Assembly (NCBI GenBank): GCA_037892935.1
Contig: JAYXKI010000017.1
Coordinates: 1,013,004-1,077,003, forward strand
Source of the DNA: Phlebopus portentosus
Lineage: Eukaryota; Basidiomycota; Agaricomycetes; Boletales; Boletinellaceae
Length of the DNA stretch: 64,000 nucleotides
Direction of reading: 5' to 3'
Made by a program: the position numbers and the translations under genes
The notes under the pieces: model-generated
The model's input: only the letters and a program-made list of their open reading frames with translations
Told to the model about the DNA's origin: nothing
Databases searched by the model: none
In this document: piece after piece, positions 1 to 11,715 of the stretch
Layout of the letters: each line of letters begins with the position of its first letter
Numbering within the stretch: the first letter of the stretch is position 1

Positions 1-889
1 GACTTCATAAATCTCTGTCTTCCGAAATGTGACTTCCTCTCAGGACACTTCTTTGACCACAACTACATCTAGAAATTTCGCATATCTTCTATTCCTACAT
101 TGGCCACCGGACACTTCTCTCTTGATTCTAGAATGATACCCGACCTGTTTAGCTTCCGAGTGACGCTTCGAGTAGTAAACAATCTAATTTCAGTTGCTGA
201 GGAGCAACTTGACTTTGCGTATCGTGTTCATCAAGGACGCGGATTTTAGCCCATGGCGTGGACGAGTGTACGATGTTCAATTTACTTTGCATGCTATTTC
301 TTGAATAAAGTTACTGGTCACTCATACAATCCAGGTAGCTTTCTTTCCAGATTCTATTCGGTTACTCTGAACACCTTTTTCTAGGGATAGAATCGTCAAT
401 GCGTAAATGGATAGTTGCTTTGTTTCGTCAAGATATGACGTCTACTTGGACCTCAAGTTATGGGTGTATCATCCATTGTTCATAAGAGACACGGCTTCTG
501 CCCATGTAGCGGTGCATATCGGGGTAACTCCTACATAACAAGATTAACCGCGGTCTTAGCCCTGGGCCCAGCGAAAACTATGGATTCGACGTTCACTAGA
601 GCAACTTGCCACCGCGCACAACCGTTGCCGGAAAAGGTCCCCCGTTAACGGCCAGAGTTGATCCAGTGCTTCTTGCTGGGCTCTTTGCACAGGTAAGTAA
701 CACAATTGGCAGACTTGATCTTTGTACATGTGATCCTCAACGAATGTGAGCCTGTACCGCCGATGCTTCCGGTGTGTCTCGAGGTTGTTGAAAACACACT
801 CCTAGTCTTTTGTGGAAGTTTGATACTGATGTTCTTCTCCGAGAAGGTACCGTGTAGTGAGCTCGATACTCTCAATTCTTTCAATACGA
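1..889. other. No gene recognised
   Basis: I see only short open frames, none with a recognisable domain or a convincing exon chain. A minus-strand frame at about 645-893 lies just downstream of the coiled-coil gene and could be a missed 3' exon or 3' UTR. Confidence 0.4.
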
Positions 890-1942
890 TCACCTAAGAA
901 GGACCCGAGTCATTATTGTGGTTTCTCCGCTGGTCTGGTGACTTACCAGAGGATCATCTGTTGTTTCAAGTAAGCCTTCTAAAATCGGAGGCGTCCAGTT
1001 CATAGGTTGTGGGCCCTGTGCACCGCGAGGGGGTTCGGATTCGCTGGTCTTTGCTGCACAAAACATTGGTGGTCGTCCATCTCGGACGTATACGTCACTT
1101 GAAAACGCCACTTTATCGATTTTGGCTCGCACTTCGTATTTCACGTGGGTCTCCTTCCGTTTGTCTTTCCGTAACCTGTCCAAGTTTTCCTTCATTCTTT
1201 CTTGCTCCTGTCTCTTAACTTCTTTGTGTAAGGCTTCCATTTCTTTCATTAGTCCATCTATGCACTCCTTTTCCGTCTGTATCCGGACTAGACTCGATAG
1301 ACCACCCCTCTCACTGAAGAGTTTGTGCGCTCTCGTAGTGATATGATCCAATGTCCAGGCTAGTGATACCAGATTTAGAATATCACGCTCTGAATAGGCT
1401 CCATGCCGATTCAGTGGGCTTTGTTGGATTCGCGTAAGGTTCCTGAGCGACTCTTCGATCTTTTTTTGATCCTGCTCGACTCGCGCTTCTATATGCTCAT
1501 ACAAACCCCACATGGTACTAGCATGCCTGTGACCATTGCCCCACATTTTTTCGATGGCCTTCTTGTCTTCCAACGTTCCGTTGATGACTATGTGTCTGGA
1601 GGATGCTAGGAACTGCAACATTTTTTCCTGCCGCTCGCTCTTGACTTTGATGTCTTCATAAAATATATGTAATCTTGCCCAATGCTCCTCTTGAAACTGC
1701 CTCTCCAGATTTCCGATTTCTTTTCGGGCATCCCTTAATCTTGTTTCGTCTTGAGCCTCTTGCGCACGGTTGAATTCCCCGAAGCTCGCGGCACCTTTAT
1801 CGAATTGCTACAGCAGAAGCTTCACTGTCCTCATTTTCAGAAGTATTTCGTTAGTCAAAACACTGCAGCTCGAATGATATGCCTCATGAGTGTAATCTTG
1901 ATTAATTTTGAAAAGTCTTCCCCTCGCTGTTTCGGTGGACAT
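890..1942 (-). CDS. Coiled-coil protein of unknown function
   Basis: The main exon runs from about 1806 down to 890 and is open throughout. It is rich in Glu, Lys, Arg and Gln with heptad-like runs (LERQFQEEHW, EMEALHKEVKRQEQERM), so a mostly alpha-helical coiled-coil protein is likely. The start is inferred: a short 5' exon beginning MSTETARGRL at 1942, then an intron ending in CTGTAG before the QFDKGAASFG segment. The last 60 residues are less charged and Pro/Thr-rich. I see no signal peptide, membrane segment or catalytic motif, and I do not recognise the family. The coding reading is well supported by frame continuity and composition; the first exon is less certain. Confidence 0.65.
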
Positions 1943-3901
1943 TTATATTGGTATCCCAGATATGTCGGCACGGGAACTGTGTAGAGACTTTGGGATGGAG
2001 AAGGAATGCACATATGAGCATCAGAGCTATACCTTCATATACGCAGCTTTAAATGCAAACCTGATCTTTACCGCTGTGCAAAATAGTGTCATAGTTCGCA
2101 TTATAATGTAAGAAAGAAAGAAATTCACGAGCAGTCGCTTTAATAAATATCTCAACGTCCAACAATCTACGATAGTCTTTCGCATTACGTCTCAATCAGC
2201 GAACAGAGTCAGAGTCATCATGATAAGTTCGGTCGTGCAAGTCTAGGGTCTACATCTGCATCCTCTGTCCACTTGGATTTTTCAATCAAAGCAAAGTTCA
2301 TGCAAAGCTGATCAATGCAAAAAGACCATTTATTAGCCTATAATCGTTGAACTATTGCGAATTGATACCAAATCATGTCCAGGTCGGTCGGAAGTGAGAA
2401 AAGCAGATCCAGGGAAGGAAAGAGTCTCCAGTAGGCAGAAGATCGTCTTCGACGCAGTGAGTAATACCCAGAGTCATTGTTTCAATGAGCTCATGCAAAC
2501 GCGCAAGTTCAACGCCAGAGCATCCTGAGGACATATCGTAGGGGCTTGAAAATCAGCGTACTGGGATAAGAAGGCCAAATGCGATACGCCATATACTGTA
2601 GGTGCGTTTGGTCAATGTGTCCTCAAACCTATAAAAATTTTGTTTAGTGAAAATTTTCGAGAAAGGCGAGAATTTAGCCGCGTGCTAATTGACGAGCCAG
2701 AAGCATTCAAAAGGTTACACGAAACGCTCACAGGATCAACCAGACTCAGCGATCCAAAGGGTAATAGCTACAAGCAAGGAGTGTATACTTGTACGCTCTA
2801 TGACCACCCACCACAGTCACGGGCTCATGCGTGCAGCACTCTTTAGAGATGGAAAAAGAGACCCCCCGGAAGTAAAGTAAATGTAAATGAAGCTGACAAG
2901 GGTGGAGAGATCACTTCAAAAAGTATATTCCTACATTCTTGAATTTGAATGCAAACTAACCGTTCTAACGGTTTGATAGTACGTAAGTGTGTCGCTCTCG
3001 GAATGGCGGCGTCACGAAACGCGGCTTTCCTAGAGGCCCTTCACTATCGCCCGTATGCAACCGGAGAGCATTGATATGTAACGGTATATCGTACAGACTT
3101 ACACATCCAGAGGTCAATAGCAACTCGTCTGTTCCGGTTTGTTTACTTAGCATTCGACGATTGCTTTGGTGACTGAACTATCGCTATTCGAGAGGGTCAT
3201 TAGAAAGAGTAATGTCATGAGATAAGGGAAAATGGAGAGCCTCACATTGATTAAAAATTTCTTGAGACAGACCGAGTAGAAGAGCAGTTCATTCCACCGC
3301 GAGAGGGCTATGAGTTGAATGATTCGTTTGGTCAGCCTAATAAAGATACACGGATAGCGAGACAATTCGATCAGGAAGTGAGAAGCCAGCCACGGGAGCT
3401 TTGTGGTATTTCATACAGAGTTACAAGGTTTGCATCATCAGGGACCGAGTCAGAGTTTGTTTTGGACTCGAACAAACTGGGACACGAAGGTTTTGCAGAT
3501 GAGCCCGAAAAGGCGCGTCGATCGAAACCAGTATAAACAAGTCACGAGACGTATGTCCGAGTCCTGCCGTCTAATACTACTTATCTTGCCTCCTTCTCTC
3601 ATCCTGCTTCCTACCGTCTTCTGACTTTGTAAGCTTACGCTGAAGCGGAAGGTTTCGTACGCTCTCCTGAATCTTGTAACAAATCTCATCGTTATCGTCT
3701 CTGCAGCTCTTGCCCTGTGTGTCCCGGATTAGTCAACTTCCTGGGCACGCGTTCGATAAACTGAGCGGCAACTACATCGATCTAATCCCAGGAGCGCCTT
3801 TCACGATATCCCCCATACATATATCACTCATAGCATCTATCATCTGCATTGGGCACGAACGAGACGAACACCGCATATCACATACCTCATAGAACTCAAC
3901 C
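1943..3901. other. Intergenic stretch, no gene recognised
   Basis: About 2 kb without a convincing gene. The open frames are short, of mixed composition and unconnected by plausible splice sites. The last few hundred bases should include the promoter and leader of the Mo25-like gene. Confidence 0.4.
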
Positions 3902-5135
3902 ATGAATTTCTTCAAGACAAAGCAACGAACGCCGACGGATATTGTACGCGCTCTGCGAGATGTGCTTCCGCGTCTCGAGTCTACCGCACCAGGTAGCGAG
4001 AGTCGACGAAAGGTGTGGCTGTGATGTTCTACGTGTACGGAATTGGCATTGCTAATGCGTATTCCGGTGACATGCTGACAGGCAAACGAAGACGTATCCA
4101 AATACCTACAGCAGATCAAAGGCATTCTTTTAGGAGATGGGGGTAAGTACCAATATTTCTACGCGAGTGCTGCTTACTCATACCTGAGTCGCAGATCCAC
4201 TACCTGAACTTGTCGCACAACTCGCTCAAGAAGCCTATTCCACCGATCTGCTCTATCATCTAGTTCAGAGTCTCCCACGTCTTGAATTCGAATCTCGTAA
4301 AGACGTAGTGGCGATATTCACGCACCTGCTTCGGAGGCAGATCGGCTCTCGCTGGCCGACCGTGGAATACCTAACGTCAAAGCCGGACGTGCTATTTGCA
4401 GTACTGGCGGGATACGAAGACGAAGAGATTGCGCTTAATACCGGAATGATCTTGCGAGACATGCTCAAACACGAGGCTCTTGCTAAAATTCTTTTGTACT
4501 CGGATCACTTCTATCAATTCCCGCATTACATCGAGAAGACAACATTCGGCATATCGTGCGATGCTTATGCGAACCTGAAGGAGACGCTTACGAAACATAA
4601 GCCAATGGTTGCGGAGTATCTAGAAAAGAACTACGATCGTTTCTTCTCAACATTCGACACTCTACTGCTCAGTACGAACTACGTTACGAAACGGCAGAGC
4701 TTGAAGCTACTCGGGGAGATTTTGCTGGACCGCGCGAACTTCAATGTCATGACGCGATACATTGCGAATGACAAGAACCTCAAGATGATGATGATTATGC
4801 TCCGCGACAAGAGCCGGAACATTCAATTCGAAGCGTTCCACGTTTTCAAAGTCTGCATCTCAATACGGCTATCATTCCGTCGTCATCATACTGACGTTAA
4901 TTACAGGTATTCGTGGCTAACCCAAAGAAGCCTCCGCAAATCGAAGCTATCCTCCGGAGGAACAAGCAGAAGTTGCTCGATTTCCTACGAGACTTCCATA
5001 ACGACAAGGAGGACGAGCAATTCACTGTGCGTACTAATCTCCATGTTTCTTATCCTTATACATCGTTTCTCATTCGCGTTATTCTCTTTGTAGGACGAGA
5101 AACAGTTCCTCATAGTGCAAATACAGAATCTATGA
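3902..5135 (+). CDS. Mo25/HymA family scaffold protein
   Basis: Five exons give a protein of about 330 residues, the usual Mo25 length. It starts MNFFKTKQRTPTDIVRALRD and ends FLIVQIQNL. Introns that fit are 4013-4081, 4143-4194, 4851-4906 and 5027-5093, all ending in AG. The body matches the Mo25 helical-repeat fold, with segments such as ALNTGMILRDM, FDTLLLSTNYVTKRQSLKLL and [20 protein letters not shown]. Mo25 (yeast Hym1p, Aspergillus HymA) is a cytoplasmic armadillo-like scaffold that binds and activates Ste20/GCK-type kinases. In fungi it works in the RAM/MOR network for polar growth and cell separation. The donor at 4851 (GTCTGC) is unusual. Identification is firm and exon ends are nearly certain. 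Confidence 0.93.
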
Positions 5136-5901
5136 CACGTCATGCCGTCGTGATTAGCTCCATTCCGGACTTGTCTTCACTGTCACTCCTATTTGTCGAT
5201 ATATATCTCATATGATACACCTCATGATATCAGACTTGCAGATGGGACTCCCTACTGGCTGCGCTCCTCAGCATTTGACTGCGGAATTCTGCCTTCTCCT
5301 GCTTACCCATGTCCTTCGACTCAGTCTGCGCAAGAATCATTAGAATCATCAACCAATCCTTTCCATCTGCCCGTCGTAATCTGATGATACGTTGCACCAC
5401 GTGGCCACCCTGCCAGTGCTGTCTCCCATACCATTCCATCGCAAGCTCCTCGGCGTATCATGTACTTTAGCATCGCGGACAACCTTTTCCAAACCGCCGT
5501 CTTCATCACGCCGTCTGTCCTTTTCATCCGCCTGGTCTGCCCCTCGTAATTTCCCTGGTGGGTATGATTCTTTCCCCCAGAGCACCTCGGATCGAGTCGT
5601 ACATATGACATCAACACTATTTGTAATTTGGGTATGTTGTAATTTTATGAAAACATGTGTAACCATTCAGCATCTTCATCGATGAGTCCCAAAAAGTATG
5701 AAAAAAAGTAAGCGAAGCCTAAATCGAATGCATCTCAATACCTTCCCCGGAGATTTGAGAAGATGGGAGGTATGATTCCCGGGGTGACAATTGGGAATCA
5801 TGGAAAAACTCCGTCTGTGCTGCTGCCTTTCTGATTCGAAGGAGTAATCTGTTGCAGCAAATGCTATGAAGTGCGGCTTGCGGCCTGTATCGAAGTGAAA
5901 T
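5136..5901. other. Unassigned, possible charged minus-strand frame
   Basis: Between the Mo25 gene and the end of the DUF6533 gene. A minus-strand frame at about 5349-5666 is rich in Asp, Glu, Arg and Lys and could be a 3' exon of the neighbouring membrane protein or its cytosolic tail. I could not connect it convincingly. Confidence 0.3.
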
Positions 5902-7385
5902 TCAGCATGCATGTACTCTGGCTTCCAAAGGAAGTTTGAATACTACTAACGCCAGTAGAAAGTTGCAGACGGCGGGAGATGTAGTATTCAGCGCAATGAG
6001 ATTCGCTATAGTCGCGCCTGCATACAAATGTTATACAGGAAATGATCATATAATATGATGAGGGCTGAAAAGCGCAGAACACTCACCAAGTATTAGAATG
6101 TAGAACAGGATTCCTACAGAAAGATGAGTAAGACGTTTCGGTCGCAGACTATTGTGTTAGTAGACGGACGAACCATCACTTGACATGCGCTTCATTATAC
6201 TCGAGTGTGGCATTTGTACTGTGGATTTTATAGCGCTATACGAAAGAATATTTCGTTGCGCTCACCGGTTTTGACTAGCAGGACGGCGACAGCCGCTAGA
6301 CATCCCAACTAAGTCTGCGGACCGTACAAAGGATGAAAACTTCAGCATGAGCTCACCTGTTTCTGAGACTAGCAGGTCGATCATACCAAGAAAATCGATA
6401 TGGCCATTCAAACCAATGAGACAGCCCGTAGGGAAAACAGGCCGCCTCGAAACTATCAAAAGAATGAGAAATGATTCTTTGATCCAGAGAAATTTTGCAC
6501 GCACCCGTAGCTGATTTCAGGAACCGAACACCACAATAAAAGCCGGGGCTCCAGATTACCTTGGGGTGAAACTGCGTTAGCATTCCTTGAGTCATGACGA
6601 AGACGACGAACCACGCATCCCATTCCAAGCATAAAAAACGACCTCTTCTTTCGACTGCCGCCCCATACAGCATACGCTCTAGCGACGAGAATTACTTACA
6701 GGATGGTGTGCATGATTTAGTAGAGCGAATCAATAGCTCGGCAATGCTCACATCCTGAAAAGTAGAATTGGAGAAATACGAAGCCTGAAGAGATAGATTT
6801 AAAGGTGAAAGAAGCAGGTTCTCTGAATGAAGAAATACGTACTGGCGAACACCAAAAAGACCGGAACGCATTCCTGAAAAGGAAACATTAGAAGCGACAC
6901 GGAACACAGAGTATATGTACAACCTGCAAGTGATCAGATGTGTTAAAAGAGATATACACTAGTTGAAAAAAGGGCAGGTAAGCAGACACCAAACGCGAGA
7001 GAATAAACGTAATCACGATAGCAAAGACCAGTCATTCCGATGAAGGGAACATATCGGTTCAAGAAGAATAGTACTTTGATTACAGAGAGGCGAGATGACC
7101 AGACAAGCTCTGCCTCTTCCCCGATCGACAAGAGATAGTCATATACCTTAACAGTCCACAGGTCAGATACGCATAATGTGTTGGCGTAAAATGCTCACAA
7201 GGGCAGTCAGAGTCATAACTTCGAACGGCTACGTCAGCGTTTGAGGCGAACAAGAAAAAATCCGCAAACCAAGCGACATCTGCGAAATGGGGTAAACATG
7301 AGGAAGTGCACATGTAAATGAGACTCACTCGTGCGGTGTAAACCTCAGAAGCAATCACAATATTACTTTGGTCGGGCTCAGCCAT
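5902..7385 (-). CDS. DUF6533 multi-pass membrane protein
   Basis: A multi-exon gene broken by many short introns. Exon 1 starts MAEPDQSNIVIASEVYTAR and ends at 7329 before a GTGAGT donor. The next clear exon carries VYDYLLSIGEEAELVWSS, then VIKVLFFLNRYVPFIGM. This is the signature of the DUF6533 domain of Agaricomycete integral membrane proteins (Y-D-x-L-x-x-x-x-x-E-x-x-x-V-W, then a helix with FxxNRY). Downstream exons hold AYAVWGG, the usual end of the fourth helix, and a hydrophobic C-terminal segment (TIANLIALNTTSPAV). The family usually has about seven membrane spans. Its function is unknown, and these genes are often present in tens of copies per genome. The 3' limit and several exon junctions are uncertain. 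Confidence 0.6.
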
Positions 7386-8032
7386 GACAGTACTTTTTGC
7401 GTAGGCATGAAATGGGAGGGATCATGAGGAGCAGTTTCGTCTCAGCGAGTCAGGTCCGGCTTCTTAAAGCAAGTCGTTTGATGCAGACAGTCAACCCGAA
7501 GGTGATTGCTTGTTGTCTCCGAATCAGTGATCGACGGCGTCGTCGTACGCGTTCTTGATCTTTCCCGGAAAGACATCTATGATAGATCCGATACGTCATT
7601 CGGGTTACTGCACAGATGTGAGTGTATCTGAGTTGCCGTTGTCATATAGTGTTTAACGCCGAGAGCTCTGGACACATATATGGCCACCAGGTTGAGTCAA
7701 ATATCGCAGTTGTATGGCTATGCTGTAAGCCATCGTTACAGATACTGTACATCCAGTCGGATGATAAAGTCTGACAGGACGGTACTGCCTTCCGGCCAAA
7801 GCTGCAGAAAATCTGACGAATATTGGGTCTTCGTTCGACCCTTCGGATTACTTGCTTGCCGTTGGTAAGTTGGTATATCGGGTCTGGGAATGGCTTATAT
7901 AATCGACTGTACCTTCTTTGCCACCACGTGAAGCGCCAAGGTGATGCGCAGCACTAACACTAACCGAATCTTGCCGCGGAGCATCACAGCAGCTGAAGCT
8001 TGGACAATAACACCGACGACGCCGTCCGTATC
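7386..8032. other. Divergent intergenic region
   Basis: Upstream of both the DUF6533 gene (minus) and the Pil1-like gene (plus), so it should hold both promoters. I see no obvious TATA box or repeat. Confidence 0.4.
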
Positions 8033-10796
8033 ATGTTCAAGTCGGCGGCGACAAAGATTGCACACAACTCGACGTTGCCCGCTTTGGCGGGTAAAAAGGA
8101 CTTGCGACCTCTTCAGGAGATGATCACTCAAGAGAAAGCGGTTCTTCAGTCGTACGTCATTCCGAGGAACATTCGTCGCGGGATGTTTTCTAACGGGAAC
8201 GTGCATCTCGCTTCAGGTTTCAACGACTGAGCCATGACCTAACGAAGGCCAATGACTGTCTACGCCACTGGGGCGCCGGAGAGGGTGATGATCTCCTCGA
8301 TATTCTTAGTGCATCTTCGGCACTTTTAGGAAATCTATCATCTGCCTTGTCGCAGATGGCTCATCACGAAGCTTCAATACGCGAACACATGAAAGCCGTA
8401 CGTAGTATGGAAGAGAATTTGGATGAACTTCGACGCCGTCGGAAGGCTGTCTCCGCAAAGGCAGACACCGCGGAGAGGAAGTTGACAAAGATGAATCCTG
8501 AGGCATGTGCTTCGCCGAATCGCTATCGTTGTGGTAGTACTGATGTCACGCATATAGCACAAAAATATACAACAACAGACAGAACTCCTGAATAATCTCC
8601 GGGAACAAATAAGAAATCTCGACTGGGAGATCTTGTCGGAGGAGGCGAGGTACGATATAGCGTCTGATCGCTTGCGCATGTGCTCACAGTTATCCAGGCT
8701 TGGAGATTTCAAGCGAACCGCGACCAAGAATTGGTTGACACTCAAGTTCGGAGGACTTCTGGAATTCGCAGAGAAAGCTACTATTGTTGCAGAGATGGGG
8801 AAATTAGTGATAGAGGTAACCCTGCTTTTCGACGGTTAATGTTCGTAGTCGTTTGTGCTTACGTTATCTCCAGGAAATACCACTCGAAACAACTCCGCCT
8901 GGTCAAAGCAGAAAATTCTATACTGCATATGAAAAGACAGAGAAGACGCTTACTGAAGCTCGGCGGTGTATCTCCGAAGTCGTTTTTGATCCGCAGCTTG
9001 TGCCGTCTCCATCTCCGTCTAAGGCCCTAGCACCTGGCGGAAGGAGGAGTAGTAGCATTGATGGCCCCCCAAACACTGGAAATACGAGTCCCACCGTTCA
9101 TACCCAAGGATTTGGCACGCGAACTAGTTCTGGGGCAGTGCCTACTCCGACGACCGATGAGTTCGGTAACTTAGCAGATCGTCGAACTTCACATGGGCAG
9201 GGTACAACGTCCATATCGATGCCCGGCGGACCGATACATGTTGGCGACGATGTTTCTCGTATTTCATCCACGCTCGGTAGCGGTGGGACGAGTAACTTCG
9301 GTAGTACAATGAGTCCTCCAGGTTCCCCATCTGCTTCGCGTTTTGGAGGCCCTTCGGGCAGCCAGTTCTCCACGTTCCCTGTTCGGAAAGCGAGCCTTCC
9401 TGGTCCTAACTATGGCTCGCCGCCTCCGCCGGCTGATCAAGGTTTGAGCTTACAGCCTTTGAATGAAGGTCCGACGTCAAGCTTCGCAGCGGAAGTTGAA
9501 AATGCTCTTGCCAATGCGAGTAGCCCAATACAAGGAAAGACCAGTTTGGATGGTCCCGCGCCTTCATATGAAACGCATGATTGGACACCCTCCTTCTCAT
9601 CCAGTGGATTGCCAAGAGGCGCTGCCCCGCCTACGGTCGAGTCCAATTCTTGGGATAGTGCTCATGCTCCGCCTGGCCCTCCGCCCGCCGTTCACGTCGA
9701 ACAACCAAGTTCGACTGTTCCGCAGTCACAATCACCACCGTCTCATCACACTCGTGAGAGCGAGGTCACCGAAGATGACGAAGAAATCCAGCTTCCGTAT
9801 GCAAGTCCATCACCCATTGAGCACCAGCTCCCCCCTGTACCTGATGATCATTCATCTCGTCGTGTTCACTTTGGCGGCCATCAGGAACCAGATGGGAGCA
9901 ACCTAACTTCAGAGAACGCACCTGTTACCCAGAAGCGCATTCCTTCGCCTCCTTTGAATGACGAAGAAGCTCATAAAGCGGCTGCACGCGAAGTTGCACG
10001 CGAAATGGACATGTTAACATTCAACCCTCCACCTGGCCCGCCTCCTGGAAACGTGGATAATCGCACACCTTCGCCACTCCAACCTCCTGTTCCGCCCTAT
10101 GCACAGCGGGGTATAAGCCCACCTCATGACTTCGGCTCGACTCTAGCACCAGAAGGAACGTTTAGGGGATCGCAGACTGACCTTCGCAGTCCAGCTCCGG
10201 CTTCAAATGTCGAGGCGCCGGGTCCTCAGGCACCAGACAATGCAAGCTCGAACCATCAGACCCGGCCATCCATGTCGATCAACGTACAAGCTCCATCCCC
10301 AAGCTACTCTTATGGCTCGACGAACAACTCCACATACGGAACACCGCCTGAGATGCCTGCCGTTCAGCCTCTACGCACTGGGTCGCCAGCGTCGCTTGGA
10401 ATGGCTACACCCGGTGCACGTACGATCTCCGCTGCTGCATTCAAGCGCCCGGGAATCAGAACTCCTAGCGGGTCGCAGTCACCTTCCGATTCTCGTCCGT
10501 TACCAGACGTCACTCCACTCGCGCTCCGTAAGAAGAAAAGCGCCGGCGGGACAAGCCTATCTTCGTCGCCATACCCTGGTTCCTCCCCGAATATTCAGCA
10601 AGAGGGCGCGCAGCATGATTCTGGAGCAGATCACTCGACTCATGGATCTTCTCCTCCGGATTATGAAAGTTCGTACGACGTTATATCGTCATATAGCGAT
10701 CCTGCTGCACATGCAACGCAAGAGCCGCGTCCCGCTGGCGATGGCTATGGACAAGGGAAATTCTCCACCAACTTGGACAGTGAGGGTTTACGGTGA
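8033..10796 (+). CDS. Eisosome component Pil1/Lsp1-like, long tail
   Basis: Four exons (8033-8151, 8217-8502, 8558-8815, 8874-10796). The N-terminus MFKSAATKIAHNSTLPALAG followed by KDLRPLQEMITQEKAVLQS matches the Pil1 BAR-domain start. Later parts also match: LSHDLTKANDCLRHWGAGEG, then a coiled SMEENLDELRRRRKAVSAKA, then NWLTLKFGGLLEFAEK. Pil1/Lsp1 BAR proteins bind PI(4,5)P2 and build eisosomes, the furrow-shaped plasma-membrane domains of fungi. After about residue 270 the protein continues for nearly 600 residues of Pro/Ser/Gly-rich, low-complexity sequence with PPGPPP-type motifs. Typical Pil1 proteins total about 340 residues, so this is an extended paralogue. The third exon is joined by a GC-AG intron. 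The core identification is secure. Confidence 0.92.
8503..8557 (+). other. GC-AG intron in the Pil1-like gene
   Basis: The conserved Pil1 protein path requires exon 2 to end at ...MNPE and exon 3 to begin HKNIQQQTELL. The only splice that keeps frame has donor GCATGT and acceptor CATATAG. This makes a non-canonical GC-AG intron of 55 bp. Confidence 0.75.
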
Positions 10797-11715
10797 TAAT
10801 CCCATTTGTAAATATCTTACTAGTGTATGATTACCCGTACGGAGACGGACGCTTCGCAGTTGTACACTACTCGGTTTTCGGAAATACATATGTATTTTTG
10901 TGCAGATAATCCCCGAATACCATATTTATTACTCCAGACAACATTCCATTCCAACGCAATTTTGTGTCACGGCGGAAAGTAGATGCGGTAGCAGGAGTAA
11001 AAGGTTAGAGGCCAAAGCTTTGAATAGTCCGTCGTCATCATTGCATTGGTTCGTTCAGTTCACCGTCCACACAAGAATCCAAGACCCAGTCGTCGAACCG
11101 TTTCGCCCAGAGAAACATATATTGAGTTTCAAGTACCCTTGTGCCGTGCAAATCAGGTTGTCCAGACGTTTAGAATCGGAGAGATCTGACTTCCTTATTC
11201 AGGACCGCATTAAAATTGCTTCTTATAATCTCTATTCATGCCTTCCAATCACTCGCAATACTTGTTGCAACGAAGGCTCCGGGACGCATTTTCCGCAGAT
11301 AGCTATATCGTCACATTACTCCTCATCATCTGCTACCTCCATCCCTTTCTGCATCGCAATCCTGCGTAATCGCCATGATATTCACAAATCTTTGACAGCG
11401 AGTACGTGGTTGCCTTCACGTACAGTATACATCACTTTGGACATTAGTGCCTTGTGCACGTCCATGTTTCACTCCGGGAGCAACTTGTTACCATCAAGGG
11501 TCTGTTAAGTTGCACCGCCTGCTCCAGGCGATATCCACTGTAGGTATTTCCATGCGAACCTAACTTGTTACTATCAACAGTACAAAAAACTCGGATTTTG
11601 TTTCTTTCATTGTCTACTCGCTTTGAGCATACTGGATGCTTCGGACAGTCATTGCATTTCGCTAGACATCTTGCAGTCACCAGATAATGAACAAAGCAAT
11701 TTGAACCTCGTATCG
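10797..11715. other. Convergent intergenic region
   Basis: It lies between the 3' ends of the Pil1-like and ABC transporter genes. A 200-codon open frame on the plus strand (about 10900-11508) has no domain and unusual composition, so I do not call it a gene. A block at 11630-11685 resembles upstream sequence of the MGC genes (see findings). Confidence 0.4.

Noticed and set aside
9463..9906. Second long frame inside the Pil1 tail (and another at 10207-10830)
   Set aside because: Overlaps the supported reading frame of the last Pil1 exon; low-complexity sequence keeps other frames open.
10900..11508. Plus-strand frame of about 200 codons
   Set aside because: No domain, irregular composition, and it sits in the space between two convergent gene ends.
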